DNA of 64,000 nt from Bugulina stolonifera (lineage: Eukaryota; Bryozoa; Gymnolaemata; Cheilostomatida; Bugulidae): the NCBI GenBank assembly GCA_935421135.1, contig OW285193.1, forward strand, positions 14,742,099 to 14,806,098, in the 5' to 3' direction. Positions within the stretch are counted from its first letter, which is position 1. Every line of letters begins with the position of its first letter. The notes below the pieces were generated by a model that was not told the origin of the DNA, searched no databases, and saw only the letters and a list, made by a program, of their open reading frames with translations. Both the position numbers and the translations under genes were made by a program. Positions 27,036 to 45,208 of this stretch are shown here, piece after piece.

Positions 27036-28700
27036 CTTTCCTTTCGGCATTATTGAGCACTAGAGTTCCTACCATTGCCTTATTATCAGCCATAGTTGAT
27101 TGAAAAAAAAGTAACACTATGCTAACAAAAAGTCTATACATTTTGAAGAAAATAATGGGCTAAATCAGTGCATCATAATTTTTTAATGTAATTTATTTTC
27201 TGTTTTCTATTAATTACCTTTGTATTATACCAGGCTTAATGAATAATTCCAAACATTTAATTGTGCTATGCTATTAATAATCAAAAATTATTAATATTAT
27301 CTACTACTATCTGGCTTGTGCTACATAAAAGGTGTGAGTATGTAATTCAATAGCATGACACATTATGCTTATACAGTATCTTAGTGATTCATCTCTGTTT
27401 ACTAGTTGTCACACTCCATTTATGGTGTGGATATTCATACCTGTGAAATGGAGTAAATAGTCAACAATGTTCAGGCTAATTGCAGCAGCAGTTAGCCCAC
27501 GTTCCACATAAGCAGTGCTAGATTAGATAACATATTCGATTACCTAGTAGTATGTGGATTGTGATCATACAATCTGCTTAAATATATATTTATCAATAAT
27601 ATTTTTATTAGCTGGATATAAAAACTGATGAAGCATAATAATAAGTAGCTGGCCTTTAAATGAGGACAGCCACTTGAAGTGCTCATAACCTTTATGCTAA
27701 CAGTATTGCTTTTTCAAGTGGACCCAGTTACCTCCAAGATAAGGCTACCATTTTGATTTATCACTCATATACCTAGATAACACATTATTGTATATTCTAT
27801 AGGAGTCTAGGTTTGTCATTCTGATACTAGATTCAGTGGAACTAAGGTGTGCTAATCACAAAAATAGTTTGAATGTATACAAGTTTGCTTACATGCAAGC
27901 CTATTAACTAGTCTGTAATAGTTGAATAATTATACTGGTATTTAAAATACTATTGCAATGAACACTTATACCAGTTGGATACGAGTTGTATTTTCTAGTT
28001 CTAGTGGAAGTAGAGACTGTGATGACTGAAACAATGTATGGAACAAGGAAAACCTGCTTGCCACATTGTTCTGTTTTTAATATACTGACTTATTTGGCAT
28101 TGTGTTACTTTAATAGATTCCTCACCAATCAAGGCCTAGTGCATGTACTGTATTTCTCTCACACTTACAGTATTTTGTGGTAGATTAAGGCCTATGACAA
28201 ATATTCTGATTAATGATTTTACCAAGACTACTCAGTAATAACTATGTCAACAGTTGTTTTTGCACTTAAGATTGTTTTGCATGTGGTTTGGACTAAATTT
28301 CTGAGACCTTTTGTATAGTTGATGGTAAATCGCAGCTAAAAATCAAGAGATGTCCACTGTTGTACACCATTCACTTGCATACTTTCTTTGCTATCCCTCA
28401 TTGCCAGACAGGTGCAGGACTAAATCAGAGCCATTTATTGTGAATAAGATCACAATAAATGGCTCTGGACTGAACTAGTATAACAATTGAGAATCTGAGA
28501 CAATCCTGAGCTCCCTAATAGCTCTCTAATAGCTCCCTAATAGCTCCCTAATAGCTAGGTGAACTACATTGTTCCTAAGGGAGGGGTTTAGCATACTAAA
28601 GGAGAGTTACTAGTGTTTATTATTAATAGTAATGTTGTAGTCCTATAATTATACATATGCTGTCATAAGTACATGTGACCATTCTCAATTTGTCTTTCAG
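27036..28700. other. Intergenic, CLIC 3' UTR to TAF10
   Basis: No exons are supported. It contains an 18-bp perfect hairpin (28,426-28,467) and a short tandem repeat of TAGCTCCCTAA (about 28,509-28,556, four copies). Confidence 0.5.
28426..28467. repeat. 18-bp perfect inverted repeat with 6-nt loop
   Basis: Arms CAGAGCCATTTATTGTGA and its exact complement flank ATAAGA. It is short for a miRNA precursor and has no obvious terminator context. It lies about 290 bases upstream of the TAF10 exon. Confidence 0.9.
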
Positions 28701-28756
28701 GTGTACCATTGTCTCTACTAGCGAACCCAACACTTCAACACCAACAGCATACCGAT

Positions 28757-30895
28757 ATGGCAGAGCAGGACAGGAAACCTAAGTTGTTTACAGAGCAGAA
28801 CGCAGTTAGTATGAGTCACATTGTCTCCACTCTGTCAGAGTATGAACCAGTGGTGAGTAGAGCAAGTTGTAGAATCTATGTTGTATTTACATATATAAAT
28901 GCCAACACAGTCGGATTCTAGTCAGTTAATAGGTTGTGCCAAAGATATACGTGTACATGTATCTATGGCTATACCAGTTGATACATGTGCAGCACAACTT
29001 AACTTAGGAAGATAAATTACAATCTGCATTTGCCTGTTAAACGTTTAAGAACATTTTTTTTATTCTACTTGTAACTTACTTGTGCTGTATGACACAATAG
29101 GAGTGTGTGAAAAAGGCTATTTATAATATTGTATAGCATAGTCTTATCAAGAAAAGCCAGGGCAAGATGCTCACACTCATATTCAATGTCAAAAGTGCAG
29201 ACACAACGTATATATATTCATAGTCAAGGACACCAGCAGGTCGAACTGATCAAGAAGCATGGTGTCACTTCAATCTATTTCTGCTCAATATCGTGCAAGA
29301 TGCAATATGGTCCATATATTGTCATACTCAATGATCTGCCACACTGTACACTGTACATTCATACAGCTCACTGGTTTGGTTTGGTCTCTGGGGTAATGGT
29401 TATGAAGATATTGATATATTTCTATGCTCTACTTGCCATATGGGAATTGCATACACACGGTACATGTGTTATGTGTGTATACCTAGCGTGTGATGTCACA
29501 TTTCCTCATTATCATGACCAGGCATCTGGGACTGCTGTAGCTGCCACAGTAAAAACTGAACTACAGGAAACATCACAGTTGTGTATTAGCATACTGCTCA
29601 ATAAGGTGTATCAGTACCTCCAACTGAATGTAAATTATTAGTAGTGTTGTAAACATACCATGTATGCAACATTGTGCTGTGAGTGGTGTGATAGAAGTTA
29701 TCTTCTATTGCCTTGACAGCGGAAGACAATTCCTAATACAGCAGTATATATGCTTAGTGCCAGGTCTGGGGTCAAATACTGCTGTCCAATACTTATGGAT
29801 ACTCGATGTTGGTCTTGGTGTTGGATTAATCTTCAAGTGTTGGCCTGTGTAGTAGATAGCACACACTCATCCTGTATTCAGTCTAGTTAAGGAATATAAT
29901 ATTACCTTACTATTTTAGATACCAGATGTAGTCACAACCCACTATCTCAATAAATCAGGATTTGAGGCTGTTGATCCACGACTGTGAGTAAACTATTTTC
30001 TCATGTTGTAGTAAGCCTATAGTATATGCATGTCATTGTATAAACATGTTGGGCATACATAAAGATTTCGATGATTTATTCCTGTTACACCAAAGTATCT
30101 GAGAACTACATGTCTGTACTGAGTAGGCCACAGCCAATAAGCTGGAAAAATGCAATCCAACAGAAAACTAACTCTACTTTTGGTTATTGGGCGTCAGCCA
30201 GATATAGGGAAGCAAAAGTATATTTGTTCTAGCCCTTTGCATACAAAACTTCTCATAGTTACTCACACTGCATTATGTCTCTATTCTATGTCTTCCCTAG
30301 GGTTCGCATGGTCTCACTTTCTACACAGAAGTTCATATCTGATTTGGTTAATGATTCTCTCCAGCAATTCAAGATGAGACAGTCAGCAGTGAACAAGAAA
30401 CAGAGACAGGTAGGACTGCACTCTGTAGCACAAAACCATTGAATGTGAGAGTGGGTGGCTAAGGGAACCGAGAGCGCCATATTGAGCCCATAAAAGCGAA
30501 TCACAAAATTGAAAGGAAATTTTAACCAATGTGATTCTTCGCTGCAGGCCCAAGATGGCAGCTCACATGCTTCGGTTAGCATGGCTCAAGATACATGTAT
30601 ACGTTTTGTCGATTATTTCTGTGAGCGCTAGTAAAGTGAACGATTAATTGTACTTGAGTTGTCTTCCTTTGTGACAAAAGAGGACAACTCTCAATATAGT
30701 TGCACAGGATGGTGTAGTACTAGTAGGTACATGTAACATGATAATACATGTATAATAATTATATCATACTCTGCATACAATGAGCCTCACTTCTGTGTAT
30801 TGTAGGACAAGAAGACTACACTTACTATGGAAGATCTAACGGCAGCATTATCAGAGTATGGTATCGAGTTACGTAAACCACCATACTTCACCTAA
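28757..30895 (+). CDS. TAF10: TFIID/SAGA subunit TAF10
   Basis: TAF10 is a histone-fold subunit shared by TFIID and SAGA in the nucleus (family knowledge). Exons 28757-28852, 29919-29983, 30301-30409 and 30806-30895 join in phase to 119 residues. Conserved blocks are YEPVIPDVVTTHYLNKSGFE, QKFISDLVND and the C-terminal TLTMEDLTAALSEYGIELRK ending PPYFT, which match the human protein's core closely. The human protein is about 218 residues, with a long disordered N-terminus that is short or absent here. The exon is open upstream to its acceptor at 28,700, so an additional upstream coding exon is possible; the first in-frame ATG is used. TAF10 and LACTB2 converge. Confidence 0.93.
30656..30690. 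repeat. Member of the AGTTGTC hairpin family (TAF10 intron 3)
   Basis: Arms GAGTTGTC and GACAACTC, with flanking CTTCCTTT / AAAAGAG also nearly complementary, form a short hairpin inside the intron before the last TAF10 exon. Confidence 0.75.
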
Positions 30896-30975
30896 ACTAG
30901 GTAATACCTGCGACATTATCCAACATCCCTTTAGTCATTGGTTCCAACAGAGATTATGTATGGCTTCTAACAGGG

Positions 30976-31268
30976 GAATCTACCTTATATGTATGTATAA
31001 AGTGGGAATCTACCTTATATGTATGTACAAAGTGGGAATCTACCTTATATGTATGTATAAAGTGGGAATCTACCTTATATGTATGTATAAAGTGGGAATC
31101 TACCTTATATGTATGTATAAAGTGGGAATCTACCATTGTATGTATCAAGTGGGAATCTACCTTATATGTATGTATAAAGTGGGAATCTACCTTATATGTA
31201 TGTATAAAGTGGGAATCTACCTTATATGTATGTATAAAGTGGGAATCTACTTTATATGTATGTATAAA
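30976..31268 (+). repeat. 30-bp minisatellite between TAF10 and LACTB2
   Basis: Ten near-identical copies of a 30-base unit containing GTGGGAATCTACCTTATATG and TATGTATAAA; one copy is shortened to 23 bases. The unit length is a multiple of three, so the array stays open in frame, but no gene is implied. It sits between two convergent stop codons (30,895 and 31,442), so it probably lies in the 3' UTR of one or both transcripts. Confidence 0.97.
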
Positions 31269-31441
31269 GAGTTTTTGTCAATTAGTTGATAGTGTCTTTA
31301 GATTAGAAAAATAATGTATATATTTATTCATTCATTCATTAATTTTCTAATAAACAATCTTAAAAAATAATTAAAATAAATTGTCATTAAAATTTGGCAC
31401 CATTAAATAACAAATATGTGAATGAATTATTTGGAAAGTGT

Positions 31442-34115
31442 CTAGAGTTTACTAGACAATGATATGCACCACATGCTGTCTATGTCACCTTCTGCACCTT
31501 TGCACTTAGCCTGACCATCCTCTTGTAATTTCTGTAGATGTAACAGTATCACATGGGCTGCTGCACCATGTACTCCTACTGGATAGTCTTTGTACAGCAC
31601 CTGTAATATACAGTTGAGATTAATAGCACAATGAGCACTTTATGGAAATGATGCATGTACTTACAATAGTATCAAGTGTAGTGTTTGGTTCCAACCTATA
31701 ACTTGTATAATATACAGATTCGTGTCTATGCCATGCTTATGCTGGAATAAATGCTCCAACCACATGCTTACCTCCACAATGCTAAGTGCTGATTGGTCGT
31801 TTTCCTGGAGTAGTCCGATAACCTCATCCTCCCTACTCTGTCTGTGACTGATATAGTAGTCTATACGCTCTGCAGTATCTTCTATCACTGGACCTACGTA
31901 TATAAGATTACACATTACACTATTAGTGTATTCTCATGCATCCACTGTGACTGATCTATGAATAATTACTGATGAAAATCAGGATGGTTCACTGTTAGGG
32001 TACATTAGGCGTATAAATAGCAATCTGCGGCAATAACAATATATTTTATTCAATAATATAGCGCTAGCTATAACGCAAGGCAAGCCGTGCCTGGCAATAA
32101 TAATATAAAATATATTCACTTAGCGAGTGGATTTCCCTTCAGAGCAAGCACTAGTCAAGCCTGAACGCTCAAGCTGCATTCGGATAGTTAGACCAGTGCT
32201 ATATGAACCAGTACCAGTTTCCGAATACGCCTATTGTTGTTGAGATGTACCATACATACCATGTCCAGGGTAAATCAGCTCAGGTTTGAGGGCCTTGATG
32301 TCTTTCAGGGATTTCATATAGTCACCAAAGTTTGTGAATATTGTTGTGCCTTCCCCTGTCATGGGAATAGAAATTGCATTACATAATTGAAACAGTTGCA
32401 GGCTAACATGTACATTGTACATACAATATAATACATACACACATGTATATCTACCATTTCTACCAGTCTCACCCACACCACACACTACACATAATATTTG
32501 GTTAGACCATCCTTTTTATATGTTGTAATGTGTCTGTCTGTAATTTATCATTGAGTAGCAAAGGACTCCGTTCCATCTTTGTAGAAATAGCCCATCCCTG
32601 ACTGGGTTTGAGCCTATAAGGCATCTATATGCCTAGAGCAGTGGATAGAACACACCAACACTACACCAGCACCTTTGCACTGAATAATATTTGCTGGACT
32701 AACCTAAGATTGTGTCTCCAGAGAACAATGCTTTCTCCTCTTCCAACCATAGCACCATGTGGTCATTTGTATGTCCAGGGTTATATTTTGCAGTTAGTGT
32801 TGCTCCCTCAACCTGATAACATCACATGCATGTATATTTAGGTTCTTATGCTAAAAGCTAATTTTGAATTGAATGTAATGTAATGATTTAGTGCCTTTGT
32901 GTAAAATATTGTTGTGTAAACATATAATTATGAAGGTAGGGTATTTATCCAACCTAGTGTTCAAGAACTAAATATTATATGATATTATAAAATCATGCAC
33001 ACTGTAAACTGGTGATTGTCAGCAATGAAATTGATGGGTCCCTCTGTATAGGTGTTCGCTGTCCTCAGGTCAGGTGTCTTGAAGTCCATCTTAAAAGCAG
33101 GGATATCTTTCTTACATAACTTTCTGATGTTTGAAAGACCTCCTGTTTAATTATAGTATAATTACATTAGTTAGTAACTATATTTTTCAATTAAATGAAA
33201 GTATTCCTCATACAAGAGCCTACCTTAAAATAGCACCTTCAAGTAACAAAAATTGTTTGAACATCTGCACATAGAAGTTGTTTTATAAACTACGTAGGAT
33301 AAAACAAATTCTACAGTCATAACAATGTACATGTGAGTTGTAATGTGCACTTATCCGTGCAGGTGAAACACTCTAAAATGTCATTCTGTGGCACTCACCA
33401 CTGCTACACTTACACCAGGTAAGTACACAAATCATGTTCACTTGATATCATGTAATTCAAAATCATATATTGGTGTGGAGCACTGTCCATTTTTAATCTT
33501 AAAATTGCACATGGTATATTACCGCAAGAATTAGATTGCAAGTTGTTTCATAAACGAGTACATGTAGTATTACATTAACAGCAAAATTATACTTGGAATA
33601 AAATGGCAAATATCTCACCAATGTGGTCATGATGGTAATGTGTGATTATGATTTGTGATATGACTGATTTTGTATCATCTAGAACCTTCTTGAGCAGACC
33701 TTGGTACTCCTCAACGCTAAAAAGTCAAAATTACAAACAAAAAAGTTAACACGCCCAAAAATATAAAGCAGTAAAATAAAATGTAAGGCTGCTTATAACA
33801 TTGATCTCATGATGAAAATATGTCATCATTTCACTGTTCAAGCCATATCATAGAATAATTGATGACTAACAAGAACTATTAATACAACAAGGCAAAAAAC
33901 AGCCAAAACAAAGAAACCAAAACTTACTCGGCGTCACCTGTATCTATTAGAATCTTTTCTGTACCTGACCCCACAAGATAGGTGTTGGTGCCTAACAAGG
34001 TAATTGGTGAGGGGTTACATCCCAGGATACCAATGACTCTGCTAGACAAGTATCTGATTTTTGATAGTGGTGTTAAAGCAGAGCTCATCGCTAAGCAACC
34101 TAAAAGTTTAAGCAT
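31442..34115 (-). CDS. LACTB2: LACTB2-type metallo-beta-lactamase-fold endoribonuclease
   Basis: Human LACTB2 is a mitochondrial single-strand RNA endonuclease of the MBL superfamily (family knowledge). Seven phase-consistent exons (34115-33928, 33716-33619, 33142-33003, 32812-32704, 32355-32260, 31893-31772, 31600-31442) encode 303 residues; human has 288. Exon 1 has [20 protein letters not shown], the family hallmark. Exon 2 has the metal motif HYHHDH (about residues 89-94). Exon 4 has NPGHTNDHM and LFSGDTILG, and exon 5 has ELIYPGHG, supplying further metal ligands (His, Asp, His). The C-terminal winged-helix-like part includes [17 protein letters not shown]. The donor after exon 3 (GTGTGC) is weak. 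About 15 extra N-terminal residues could be a mitochondrial targeting start. Divergent from ATE1. Confidence 0.95.
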
Positions 34116-35078
34116 TATATGTTGTGGTGGGATGCGAATTTTTGTTTCGGTACCAAAACATGAGTTGATATACTATACTTCTGAGGAATGAAAGACAAAG
34201 GATCTCACAGTTACATGAGAGTTAGTCTATTTATTTAAACTACATGTTCATCAGTAAGGCCTAAACTCAGTTCATGTCCGTAATTCTAGCCTACTATCTG
34301 CTATTATGGTAATCTATAAATATAATTCTACTCCTAATGATATAATAATAATACTAATTACATATCAATTTTATATCCGATCAATCAAGCAATCATAACG
34401 TTTTCGATTAATTATTATAATCATTATACCATTATCATTAAGGCTGATCAAATTACGAAATCTTATTTTATTTAATATACATGCAATAGAATAGTACAAA
34501 ATATGCAAGATATAATAATAAATTAGAATATTAATATATAAATAATAATTACAACAGTAAGTCGGGAGAGAAATCAAATTTTACTGATTTATTTTCTAAC
34601 AACTAGCTCAAGGTAATATGAATGTCAGTGCTAATAGATAATACATAGTAATTACTTGTGAGCAGTCCCAGGTGTAGTAAAATTAACTACAGCAATACAT
34701 TAAAATTCAGATCCAATAGGGTGATAAAAATATAAAGAGAACAAAATAAAGTGAAAATGACAATAAAATAATAGTTTTCATTATTTTGACCTTGACATTT
34801 AACTCGACGAGCTATAATAATAGGTCTACAGAGAGTAGAAGTAAATGAAAACTAACGTCAATTATTTTGCCTGCATACATGGATTATTCTGCTCTAAAGA
34901 ATATGGGCTATTAGTTATTAATGATATGGTACTTCCTGTTACACCACCGTAAACCAGTAGTTATTGTGTGATCTCTGTCTACCAAAACTCGGTAGTCAAC
35001 TTACTACTGGTTTTAATCAATAAAAAGAGTAAAGAAACTGCAAAAAGGTATACCACATACGTTCAAGGAAGAGATAAA

Positions 35079-39552
<4,474 letters not shown>

Positions 39553-40076
39553 GTATGATATGCACCGTGTATGTTTAGGAGTTTGTGTGTTATACAACTC
39601 ATAATTCAGTTAGAATCAAACGTAGTAGTGCCGGCTTGAATTGCTCAAACTCTTTTTTTACCCCTGCATATCAGTATTTAGCTTTTTGTCTTTCACCGAA
39701 TTTCTCTACCAAATGAAGAATCAAACCTGAATGACTTATAAATGGTTTTTGTGTGATAATTTAGCAGCATTGTGTTATGCATTTGAGTTTTTGAAAGTAT
39801 TTTGAACACCTGTGTTATTTTTTTCCATATTTTAGACAAATAGGAAATTATATTATGCATAGCTTAACAACAGAGCTGCTTACTTCACAAGTATGTATTT
39901 ACATGTAATCCTTCTCTCAAGGGCTAATTTTATTTTTCTGCTGCTATCTATCCTGTCTTGTTATGCATGCACTCACACATTATGTTGCAGTTGATATTCA
40001 AATAACAAGAGTATATATTTTGCACTTTAGTTACTTTGTTTCTTTCAGCAAAAGAAATCTGTCCATGCATAATTCA

Positions 40077-43000
40077 CTATCCAAATATCACTCGTCTTTT
40101 CCGAGCTTCATTAGCCATGACCTGTATTCCCTCCCATGCTTCCTGTGCCACAGGTTTGATGTAGCTCGGGGAAATAATGAATCCGTCTGTGCCCAGCTGG
40201 CCTTGTGGCCTCAACTCTAAACCAAACACGTACTTAGTTCTTAAAGTTCCTTTGACCCAGTCCATTGATGAGCCAGAGGCAACATCTACAAATCCAAATT
40301 ACATGTACTTTAAGGAAAAATATGTTATCAGCTCTAAACAAAACATTTATTTTATCTTTAGTTTCTTAAAATTTACTTTATAAGCGAAATTAACTGAAAA
40401 GTCGTAATGATAATTATTACTTTGAAGTTGTGTTCTCTTTAGTTCTCAGATAAGAGAGAGAGAGCACAACTTTAAATTGAAGAGGTAGTTTTCAATTATT
40501 CGTATTAATGTCTGCACATACACATGTACTCGGTTTGTCATAATACCCAGGCAAAATCACTCACACATGTGCCCATAGAATTGAAATGCTAACACTGGGT
40601 AGTACTGACACAATCATAGTAACAGATCCACTGACACTTATCGTATGTTGTATATTTATATTAACATCTCACTGTAGAAGTTTGGAACTCTGCCAACTCT
40701 ATAGGTTGCTCCGCCTGACTGTTTTATGGCAGCAGCTGCTTGTTGGCCCACTCTTGCCTGAATAATAATATGCACAATTGAAGGAATCTTTCTGTATCTT
40801 TCTTTTCTCCCAGATCCATTCACAATATTACACTACTTGAAAATTGTCTGTTTTAAATTCAAGCATTTTTGCAAAAGAAGCTAAAACGTTCATGAAAGAG
40901 GTGATAGAATAGTTTTATATAGGCAATAGGGAAGCAATTTACCAAGTGTCCATCTGCTTGTAACGTTCTGGTATTCTTGCTACACAACTGTAAAAACTAT
41001 ATTATTTTCAACATGATTGGATTAGACATCACAGTTTGCCTAATATTACACTTACCAGTTCGTAGTAATCACTAGGGTAGCTAACCCTAGACCATGCATA
41101 CGGCACGAGTACTAACTGCCCATAGCTATGCAGTGTTACATACACCCTCAGTCTAGACTTGATTGAGGCTAGGGCATTCTTCATATTGTACACACATCTC
41201 TCTGACCAAGGGTTGGGTCCGCAATAGACTGGAGATGTGGAGATATGCGAGGCACCTGTGACTATAACAGGCAATAAGCGATTGAGACAACATATTCTAC
41301 TAATGAGCCTGCGGGCTGTAAACATGCAGATGAGGCCAACCTTCAATGTTGATATTTTACACAAAAACGGCCATTTGGTGAAATTCATAATAAATATAAC
41401 ATTTAAAATTAAAAATTTGGTTGCCAATTTGCCAGATTCATGTAGAGTATATTTATACAAAATTAGTTTTTAATACAGCACCTCTTTCAGTACTTACAAT
41501 ATAATGTCATTTCTAATAGTGTGTATCTACATCTATTATACTCTACAGTATTCACTCACTGCACCAGTAGTAGTCCCAGTTCCTATTTGGATCCGCTCCT
41601 ATTGCTCCGTTACCATAGTTGGTTCTTGTGGCTCTCCATAATCTACCCTGTGTGTACAAAGTAACATCTCTATCAGCTGTTCATGTATTGTTAGCGTAGA
41701 TACAAAACGCATAGGTGTAGCATAGAGGGCGGTGTCAGTCAGGTCTATTAAACAATAATGTTAGTGTATAACTTTAAATACCCCAGCTGTGTGTGTATAT
41801 TCATATCCATCTGGGTTAGCTACTGGTAGAATGTACCAATCATATGCCTGAAGAAGTGCAACTATCTGTTGGTCCCTATCCTTGTAGCCATTCAGCAACT
41901 ACGAGTACAATCAATATCATGTGATTACATGTGATAACATGTAGATGTACACAGGTCTACATAATGAGTTATTATAGTCACACAAACATAGAATATGCAG
42001 ATGATATACTGCTGCACATAGTACATGCACATCTGTTAAACAGGCAATTTGGCAATAAACCTGTTATTTGGCAATAACCTATATAATGCTACATGCATCT
42101 ATTTGTGTAAACACATTCAGAGGCTACATGAATTATGTGCACTTGTTACCTTATTGATTATATTGAGTCCAGTGGAAACTGAAATCCACTCTCTTCCATG
42201 GGATCCTGAATCGAGCCATATGATTGGTTTATCACTTGCAGGTATTCCAATCTGTGAAATAAATGATACCTTGAGTTATTTCTATGGTAGACTTACATGT
42301 ATATATGCTCAGTTTTGATTACAGGCTACAAGTGTCCATATTTTACATAGCACAGTGTACAATATACAGCTTTACCTTTTCTTTCACTCACAAAGTTTAC
42401 AAATACTCCAAGTCTCAAATTGTCAAAAATCTCAACTAAAATTGCTTTAATGCTGTCAGTCAGATGCATGTATGTAGTACCTTAGTGATGTACTGTTCTC
42501 TTCCCTCGTGGGTTTGACCAATTGAATCAACTGACATGATGCTGGAGTATGCAACCTCTTGTTCTTTCAGCCACTTGTAAATCTAAAGAATGTCAAATAA
42601 TATCATGTTCTTGTAACTTATTATTAGCGATATAACTTTAATTCCTCACCAAAAAAATTCTTAGATTGCTACTTTGAGTTATAACAGTTGAAAAATATGT
42701 CGTTAGCCATTTTTGACTTATTTGTAAGATTTATTTAAAGTTGTCTTCTCTCTGTTCCAATCCAGTACTAGGATATTAGCTCTCAATAGGAACCCAGTCC
42801 ATTAGATATGGACTGCATAATTATTTGTTATCTTGTGGTTGACTATCTCTTGACGTACATCATTAATTAGTTATGATGTTTGAGCTAAAGTACGTGCAAT
42901 TTCTAAATTATTATGTCTACTTATATTTACTTTGTCAAGTGTTGGAAATCCACCAATGACCGTTTCAGTTGAGAACTTGAGTTGCCTCTTGTCTGGGCTC

Positions 43001-44377
43001 TGCGGGTGCTGGCCTGCACCTTCTATCAATCTAAAATATGCATAATCAAGAATTTTAATGTCGTAGAGTGACTGGCATGTACTGGCTTGACCATAAAGGG
43101 GATCACAACAATCAACACAGGATGTAATAATTGTACTGCATTCTGGTATATCGACCATGATTTGGTAATCTAAGTTGCCATTAGCATCTGAATTTATATC
43201 GCGTCAGCACTCAGTCATGTTTGTAGTTTCTCATAGGTTGGTTAATACATATATTTCGACAAAACTGAAATCGCCTCAATTAGCCAATGGTCAGCGTTCA
43301 GAATCTGAAAGAGAAGATGTCCTCACTTCTGTACATCATGATGGACTATAGTGTAGTTGAGGCCATTAGCTGACAACTGATCCGTTATGTTCTTGTAGTC
43401 TTCAGGGCTTAGCCTGATGTCTGTTGGTCTCACTCTACTTGGGTAGGTCCAGAAGTCCAACTGAAATATACATGTAATATTGTTTATTATAATATTCTAG
43501 AAATCACAATAAAATAGTTATATATGCATGTAACTCTACCTGTACCTCCACCTGTGCCTCTACCTGTACCTCCACCTGTACTTCTACCTATACTGTACCT
43601 GTACTGTACCTGCATGTCATTCAAGATAAACCCATGACAGATAAACAAATACTGTACATGTAGCTACACAGATGTGTATGTTACTTAGTAGTTGGTACTT
43701 ACTGTAGACTCATCATGGAGTTTCGCCAACCATTTCAACTGTGCCAAGTCAGCAGCTTTAACCCTGATGACTTTATGTCTGTATAATACATATAACTCTG
43801 GTGTGACGATTAGTAACAATGATTATATACATGTGTAATAATATACATCACATCTATCCTGATAACGCAATAAATTAAATATCATGTTCAATATTGTAAT
43901 GCACAATATTAAAATAAAATGTAGGTTATTCAATAAAATACTGAAACCCAATGCTAATATTAACTGTAATTGACGATAAGGTCTACTATCATTTTCAATT
44001 GGAAACAAGGCAAAGATTGCACCAGTTTTTACATCATTCAATTACTGTATAGTTTAAAAATAAAAACTGACTTGAACTGTTATTTATTTTTCACTGTGGA
44101 ACTTACAGTCACAATGAAAATTTTATGTTCCTTCAAAATTTTATATAATAATTATTTCTTCGAATGTATGTTTCTGCTGGAGCTACATGTACATTGCCCA
44201 AAGTTTTGAAAATTTAAACTGAGGACTTCCATAACCATTTTTTTAATTGTAGGTATAATGTACATGTAGATGTTGATTCTGTGTGGCTTAGATGACTTAC
44301 CCATCATAGCGAACTATCTCAGCATAGACAGCAACAGCCGTGAGACAGAGAAGGGCCAGTACTGTGTACGGCTGCAT
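40077..44377 (-). CDS. Secreted M14 zinc carboxypeptidase (A/B type) with propeptide
   Basis: Metallocarboxypeptidases of this type are secreted zymogens that remove C-terminal residues (family knowledge). Twelve phase-consistent exons: 44377-44301, 43778-43703, 43460-43327, 43030-42931, 42582-42481, 42251-42150, 41898-41782, 41647-41560, 41261-41056, 40987-40943, 40757-40673, 40285-40077; 446 residues against about 420 usual. Residues 1-19 are a signal peptide. A propeptide follows (through LNYTIVHHDVQKLI). Zinc ligands are His181 and Glu184 in SGSHGREW and His310 in TLHSYGQ; the catalytic Glu (about 401) is in FGLELRP. ANPDGYEYT, GADPNRNWDYYW and ASGSSMDW are diagnostic. The residue before DW, which sets specificity, is Met, suggesting hydrophobic (A-like) preference. 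One extra residue lies between the conserved Tyr and ASG. It converges on ATE1. Confidence 0.95.
40425..40472. repeat. Member of the AGTTGT hairpin family (carboxypeptidase intron)
   Basis: Arms AAGTTGTGTTCTCTT and GAGAGAGCACAACTT are near-perfect complements inside the last intron of the carboxypeptidase gene. Confidence 0.8.
43535..43616 (-). repeat. ACAGGTR-rich tandem repeat in carboxypeptidase intron 2
   Basis: On the gene strand the sequence is a run of ACAGGTA, ACAGGTG and GAGGTAC units, each resembling a 5' splice site. It lies about 90-170 bases downstream of the true exon 2 donor rather than at it. Confidence 0.8.
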
Positions 44378-45208
44378 CCTACGACCAGTTAACTTCAGTA
44401 ATGGATTATAAGTAAGAGACATTTCATAGTTATCTCCATGTTATGTCAGATATGGGCTTCAGTATAGTTCATGTACCTCAACATGTGTTAGCTCTCAGCA
44501 CGTACATGTACATATAGGCCCCGAGTGTTAGTCTGTACACTCTATTATAACATCACTATGGTGGCACGGGGCTTGTGTACTCAGTATGCTAACAGTTTTG
44601 TCATTACTTCAATTGATGCTTTGCCCTGTTTTTTTTAAATGTTGCGATATTTCGACTACACAAGTTTTTAACAAGATGTCTGGTGAAATCACTTTTTAAA
44701 AATATAGTACAATGTAATGCATTTTGTAGCAAATCAGCAATTCCCATGCAAATTTACTTACATATATGAGCTGTCTCATCATCATATTTCCTACACATAC
44801 ATGTACATGTACATGTTGAGGTGCAGTGTGCGTAACGTACTGTCATACATATACAGATACACTGTAGATACATGTAGTGCAGTACAAATTTACTCATGAT
44901 TGGTCATACTGTTTAATTATGTATTACATGCCATCTGACCTTTTTGGTAAAACAATTATACATGTATATTTTGATTTATATACAAGTACATGTATATAAT
45001 GTATATATGCATTATATAATGTATATTATATACATGTATATGCCACTGTTTCAAGGAAAGTGTAATAGAATAGTAACTACTAAGTGTTCATCAGAAACTG
45101 TTGGTCGTTTGATATGCAATAATTCCTGCACACATTTTATTGCAATCCTTCACACAAGTACATTGTAGCCTATACATTGATTATGTGACATATTGCAGGG
45201 GTCTGTGA

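Noticed and set aside
30858..31289. 143-codon frame on the plus strand
   Set aside because: It is a 30-bp minisatellite read in frame, overlapping the true TAF10 stop in another frame.
32590..32660. tRNA-like A-box and B-box sequences in a LACTB2 intron
   Set aside because: The two boxes are on opposite strands and cannot form one tRNA or SINE promoter.
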